Source: Neisseria subflava
GTDB lineage: Bacteria > Pseudomonadota > Gammaproteobacteria > Burkholderiales > Neisseriaceae
DNA length: 64,000 bases
NCBI RefSeq assembly: GCF_024205705.1
Contig: NZ_CP073115.1
Span: forward strand, 1,116,001 to 1,180,000
Direction of reading: 5' to 3'
Under the pieces are notes generated by a model. It did no database searches. It was given only the letters and a program-made list of their open reading frames with translations, and was not told where the DNA came from. Both the position numbers and the translations under genes were made by a program. Below, one piece after another: positions 60,293 to 64,000 of the stretch; within the stretch, counting starts at the first letter, position 1; each line of letters opens with the position of its first letter.

Positions 60293-60335
60293 AGCCCTCT
60301 CCTTAACGCTTCTATCATAAAGGTTGGTAATAAAA

Positions 60336-62765
60336 ATGGCAAACGGTTTAACGCTGGGTATTACCGTCGGCGCATCCGTCGGTGCGGCGGTGGCCGGAAT
60401 AAAATCTGTCAAATCTTCTTTAGATGTACTGGATAAAGCCAGTGCGAATTTGGCTAAGCGTCAAAAAATGCTTGGACAAACCTTGGAAAACCCGTTGCGT
60501 ATGACTCGTAGTCGTGTTGGAGAGTTAAAACGGGAATACGATCAACTTGGACGTGCGATTGCCAAAATTGATGCCAAGCGTACCGATGTTGCTCTTTTGC
60601 AGCAAAAACGCCAGCAGCATTACGATAAGCGTAATAGCTTTAAAGATGAAATCTTAGGTGCAGCTACTGCTGCTGGTTCAATCGCCGTCCCAGTAAAGTT
60701 GGCAGTAGAGTTTGAGTCATCGATGGCTGATGTACGAAAAGTCATTGATTTTGACACGCCGCAGCAATTCAAGGAAATGGAGCAGGACATCTTAAGGTTG
60801 ACCAGAACCATTCCGATGGCTGGCAGTGAGCTGGCCAAAATCGCAGCATCGGGAGGTCAGTTAGGGATTGCGCGTAAAGACATTTCCTCTTTTACTGAAA
60901 CCATTGCCAAAATGTCGGTAGCTTTCGATATGTCTGCCGAACAAGCTGGCGAGAGCATGGCCAAGCTGGCGAATGTTTACCAAATACCAATTACCCAAAT
61001 AGGGAAACTTGGTGACGCCATCAACCATTTGTCTAACAGCAGCCCGGCCAAAGCTTCGGAAATTGTCAATGCACTCGGTCGTGTTGGTGGCGTGGCTAAG
61101 CAGTTCGGTCTGACCGAACTTCAGACGGCCTCGCTTTCTAGTGCTTTTATCGCTTTGGGTAGGACGCCGGAAGTAGCAGGTACAGCCATCAACGGTATGT
61201 TGACCAAGTTGATGACAGCTGATAAGCAGGGCAAGAAATTCCAGGCGGTTCTGGAAGGCATGGGTACTGATTCCAAAGCCTTGAAAAAAGCGATTGCCGA
61301 AAATGGTGAACAAGCCTTGATAGATTTTTTGAAGCAAATTGAAAAGCTGCCTAAAGAAAATCAAATGGGTGCATTGGTTGATTTGTTCGGTTTGGAATAT
61401 GCCGATGATGTGGCCGCGCTTGTGGGCGGTTTGGACACATATAAGAAGTCTATCGAAGAACTAAAAAAAACAGGTAAAGGCGGAACTCCTGAATTCATGG
61501 GCAGTATGGAAAAGGAGTTCGCTGCACGTTCGGCCACAACAGCCAATAACTGGCAACTTTTAAAAAACAGTTTGGTAGAAATTGGCATCACCATTGGCAG
61601 CGTTCTGCTGCCTGCTCTGAATCAAGGAATGAACGCTATTAAGCCGCTTGTAAACGGTTTTGCTGATTGGGCAGCTAAGAATCCTGAATTTGCAAATTCT
61701 CTTTTTTATGTGGTTGCAGGTTTAGCTTCACTCAAAGCCGGCAGTTTTGTTTTCCGTTTTCTCAGCAATGAAATTGGCGGCTTAATGACATCATTTCGTT
61801 TGGCTAAAACCTTGCTTGGTGCAGACTGGATGGCAACGGTCTTGAGATTTAAATCAGGTGTTGGCTTTTTAGCTAAAGGCTTTGGCTTATTAAAAACAGT
61901 TTTTTCTGTTTTCGGCTCCGGCATCATGTCTGTTCTTCGCTTCCTTCCTATGTTGGCTTCTGGCTTCCTTAAGTTGGGTATGGCTTTAATGGCCAATCCG
62001 ATTTTTCTTGCGCTTGGCCTGTTAGCCGTTGCCGCCTATCTGCTCTACAACAATTGGTCAGAGGTCGTTGGTGGCGCAAAGGCATTATGGCAAAGCTTAG
62101 TAACATTTTTCAGTGGACTTTGGGAAAAAATCACAGCCTTCTTCAGTAGTGGTATAGGCAATATTGCAGAAACCATTCTCAATTTTTCACCACTCGGTTT
62201 GTTCTATCAGGCATTTGCCGGTGTGATGAGCTGGTTTGGAGTAACCCTACCATCAACCTTTTCCGGCTTTGGTCGGATGCTGATTCAGGGATTGATCAAT
62301 GGCATTAAATCAGCGGCGGCAGCTGTATATAACACAATTGCATCTATCGGTAATTCGATTAAGGCTAAATTCCAGGCGGTAATGGATATCCATTCGCCAA
62401 GTCGTGAATTCCGCCGTTTCGGTGGTTTTATCACCCAAGGTTTGGATATCGGTATTCGCCGTACGGCCAGCCAGCCAATCAGTACTATCGGCACATGGGC
62501 AGGCCGTCTGAAAGACAGTTTTACGAACCGTGTCGGTCAGTTACGTGCTGATGTTGCTGCGCGTGTATCCGGTCATCGTGCAGATTTCGAGCAGGCACGG
62601 CAGGCTGCGTCCGCCCCTGGTGGTGTGACCATCCATTTTAATCCGACCATCAACGCGCCAGGTGGCAACCCTGCACAAATTCAGACGGCCTTGCAAATGG
62701 GTTTGCGCGAATTTGAAACGCTGTTTCAACGTATGATGGCCGACCGTGAACGGAGGGCTTTCTGA
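60336..62765 (+). CDS. Tail tape measure protein
   Basis: This encodes about 809 residues from MANGLTLGITVGASVGAAVA. The TP901-type core is FESSMADVRKVIDFDTPQQF ... AASGGQLGIARKDISSF ... ALGRTPEVAGTAINGMLTKL. A hydrophobic middle (ILLALGLLAVAAYLLYNNW-type stretch near residues 555-575) and a C-terminal IHSPSREFRRFGGFITQG motif follow. It sets tail length and is ejected with the DNA. Confidence 0.93.
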   Translation: MANGLTLGITVGASVGAAVAGIKSVKSSLDVLDKASANLAKRQKMLGQTLENPLRMTRSRVGELKREYDQLGRAIAKIDAKRTDVALLQQKRQQHYDKRNSFKDEILGAATAAGSIAVPVKLAVEFESSMADVRKVIDFDTPQQFKEMEQDILRLTRTIPMAGSELAKIAASGGQLGIARKDISSFTETIAKMSVAFDMSAEQAGESMAKLANVYQIPITQIGKLGDAINHLSNSSPAKASEIVNALGRVGGVAKQFGLTELQTASLSSAFIALGRTPEVAGTAINGMLTKLMTADKQGKKFQAVLEGMGTDSKALKKAIAENGEQALIDFLKQIEKLPKENQMGALVDLFGLEYADDVAALVGGLDTYKKSIEELKKTGKGGTPEFMGSMEKEFAARSATTANNWQLLKNSLVEIGITIGSVLLPALNQGMNAIKPLVNGFADWAAKNPEFANSLFYVVAGLASLKAGSFVFRFLSNEIGGLMTSFRLAKTLLGADWMATVLRFKSGVGFLAKGFGLLKTVFSVFGSGIMSVLRFLPMLASGFLKLGMALMANPIFLALGLLAVAAYLLYNNWSEVVGGAKALWQSLVTFFSGLWEKITAFFSSGIGNIAETILNFSPLGLFYQAFAGVMSWFGVTLPSTFSGFGRMLIQGLINGIKSAAAAVYNTIASIGNSIKAKFQAVMDIHSPSREFRRFGGFITQGLDIGIRRTASQPISTIGTWAGRLKDSFTNRVGQLRADVAARVSGHRADFEQARQAASAPGGVTIHFNPTINAPGGNPAQIQTALQMGLREFETLFQRMMADRERRAF

Positions 62766-63664
62766 TGTATGCAATGTTGGGCGATGTACGGTTTGAAACC
62801 TTGCAAAGTTTTTCCAGCCTGGAAGCGCAGCACTCGGCCAAGTTTGCCAAGCATGAAGTGCTTAAGGGAAGACCACGCCTGCAGGCGATGGAAAATGAGC
62901 TGACCACGCTGAGATTTGGGTTAAAGCTGCATTGGATGTTGGGCAATCCTGACACGGCCTACAAGGGCTTGCTGGCCGCTCTGGAGGCGCAGCAGGCGGT
63001 GTCGTTGGTTTATGGTTCAGGGCGATTTGTCGGCTGGTTTGTAATTGAAAGCCTGACCGAGCGCACGTTGATTCAGGATAGCAAAGGCCGTACCGCCGCG
63101 CGTGAGTTGGACGTTGAGTTGACTGAATTTGTCGGCGACCCAAATAACCCGCTGCCGACCCCAGGCGTGGCCAACGGCCAAAACCCGCTGCTTGCCATGT
63201 TGCCCGAGTCAGTGCGTGCCCCTTTGTCCAAAGTGGCCGATGCGGTGCAGACCGGCGTGCGCATCTACCGCAGTGTGGAACAAGAGGTGGAGCAGCTGCA
63301 AACTCTGATTGCCCATGCCCGCGAGCTGAAACACGACCCGCTCGCTTTACTCGGCGTGGTGGGCGATGCGGTCAATCTTGGCGGCACGGCGTTGGGTAAA
63401 TTGAACAGGCTGCCTGAAGTCAGCAAATACATCGGCAACCTGTCCGGTGCGGCCGAAATGCTGGCCTACGGCGGCCAGGCGGCGCGCGAACTATCCGGCG
63501 GTTTGGCCGCGCTGCGCAACGGTGCGCAAAGCGGCACGGTGGGCGGCTGGCTGGAAGGCGGCGCGGCGGCTATTGCCTCGGCCGCCGACAGCCTGAACAA
63601 CGGCGCACGCGGTGCGCAAAGCCTGACCGCGTGGCTGGCCGGCAGAAAGGACAGGACGAAATGA
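62765..63664 (+). CDS. DNA circularisation / tail protein (Mu gpN-like)
   Basis: This encodes 299 residues. MYAMLGDVRFETLQSFSSLE and VLKGRPRLQAMENELTTLRF are the start of the phage P2 gpU / Mu gpN baseplate-wedge or DNA-circularisation family. FVGWFVIESLTERTLIQDSK closes the conserved domain. The C-terminus is Ala/Gly-rich. Its start overlaps the tape measure stop. Confidence 0.88.
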   Translation: MYAMLGDVRFETLQSFSSLEAQHSAKFAKHEVLKGRPRLQAMENELTTLRFGLKLHWMLGNPDTAYKGLLAALEAQQAVSLVYGSGRFVGWFVIESLTERTLIQDSKGRTAARELDVELTEFVGDPNNPLPTPGVANGQNPLLAMLPESVRAPLSKVADAVQTGVRIYRSVEQEVEQLQTLIAHARELKHDPLALLGVVGDAVNLGGTALGKLNRLPEVSKYIGNLSGAAEMLAYGGQAARELSGGLAALRNGAQSGTVGGWLEGGAAAIASAADSLNNGARGAQSLTAWLAGRKDRTK

Positions 63665-63873
63665 GCGAATCGGTATTAAGACACCTGACACGCGAGGGCG
63701 ACCGCTGGGATTTGATTGCTTGGCGATACTACGGCAACCCTTTGGAAATCTCCCGCCTGATTGCCGCCAACCTAACCGTGTTCGTGCCGGTGATTCCGGC
63801 CAAACCCCAAACCCAAGCCGACATGCCGCCGTGGCTGCGCGGCGATAACGGAGACGACGATGCAGATGCCTAA
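63661..63873 (+). CDS. Tail protein X / LysM-like
   Basis: This encodes 70 residues from MSESVLRHLTREGDRWDLIA, then WRYYGNPLEISRLIAAN: a LysM-like fold of the phage tail protein X family, a baseplate hub component. Overlaps both neighbours. Confidence 0.88.
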   Translation: MSESVLRHLTREGDRWDLIAWRYYGNPLEISRLIAANLTVFVPVIPAKPQTQADMPPWLRGDNGDDDADA

Positions 63874-64000
63874 CCTCCATCTGGGTGCCTTGCTTTCAGG
63901 TAGCCTGAACAGCACGGCCAGCCATCCGGTGACCCTACCCAAGGTCATCATCAAATACGAGCAGAAGGACATTACCAGCGACATCCAGCCCTATTTGTTA
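63860..64000 (+). CDS. Baseplate hub protein (Mu gpP-like), 5' part
   Basis: From the ATG at 63860 with GGAGACG ahead, 47 codons are visible (MQMPNLHLGALLSGSLNSTA ... KDITSDIQPYLL). The opening with IIKYEQKDITSDI is typical of phage late control D / gpP hub proteins, relatives of the VgrG base. The rest lies beyond the window. Confidence 0.8.
   Translation, partial: MQMPNLHLGALLSGSLNSTASHPVTLPKVIIKYEQKDITSDIQPYLL

Larger units (their letters stand above)
34323..64000. mobile_element. Mu-like transposable prophage (right end beyond window)
   Basis: The prophage starts at 34323 with TGAAACCC, a TG-beginning end as in Mu-type phages, directly abutting the broken IS5 transposase. TGAGATAA recurs at 34339 and 34360 and may be part of transposase-binding end sites. 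Genes for MuA, MuB, Mor, GemA, terminase, portal, capsid, sheath and tape measure identify the family. Almost 30 kb are visible; the baseplate gpP gene is cut by the window edge and tail-fibre genes are not seen. Confidence 0.93.

Overview
The window is chromosomal DNA from a Neisseria species. The 10-base core of the Neisseria DNA uptake sequence (GCCGTCTGAA) occurs many times, mostly in the AGGCCGTCTGAA form and often as inverted pairs acting as terminators. That dialect is usual for commensal Neisseria rather than N. meningitidis or N. gonorrhoeae, so a commensal is my inference. The whole window is accessory DNA; I saw no rRNA, tRNA or CRISPR array.

Region 1 (1-15.4 kb) is a type VI secretion / polymorphic toxin graveyard. 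Two nearly identical vgrG copies lie in direct orientation. The first is frameshifted. The second is intact and is followed by a zinc-metallopeptidase effector and an exported immunity candidate, then by a decayed second effector with a membrane-anchored immunity candidate. A PAAR-like/Rhs gene carries three separate lesions before a ParB-like toxin tip. Its pentapeptide-repeat immunity gene is split by a shrunken IS5-family element. An orphan GIY-YIG toxin tip with an Imm26-like partner follows.

Region 2 (15.5-27.4 kb) is a metabolic and defence island: an ArsR/Old Yellow Enzyme pair, thioredoxin-like, OsmC, quinone reductase and aldo-keto reductase genes, a LysR regulator, a three-gene Thoeris antiphage system (one SIR2-SLOG effector and two TIR proteins), a DUF4143 ATPase and two lipoproteins. 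It carries Pasteurellaceae uptake signals (AAGTGCGGT), which suggests transfer from a Haemophilus-like donor.

Region 3 (27.6-34.3 kb) holds an IS630-family element, more rhs debris with an HNH/AHH-type toxin tip, several immunity-like genes, a long inverted repeat and an IS5-family element cut off by the prophage.

Region 4 (34323 to the window end) is a Mu-like transposable prophage. From its left end it reads, on the minus strand, gpG, gpF, portal, terminase, gp27-gp24-like genes, spanins, holin and lysozyme; then a two-gene RelA/SpoT plus NdpA-like cargo module and a LexA-like repressor. The plus strand continues with a Ner-like gene, MuA and MuB, a run of small early genes, HU, GemA, Mor, protease/scaffold, capsid, sheath, tube, tape measure and baseplate genes. 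The lysis-to-gpG block sits left of the repressor and inverted, instead of between mor and gpI as in phage Mu. The first gene of each late block starts directly after a terminator-like hairpin. The RelA/SpoT-NdpA pair is my best candidate for an undescribed system.
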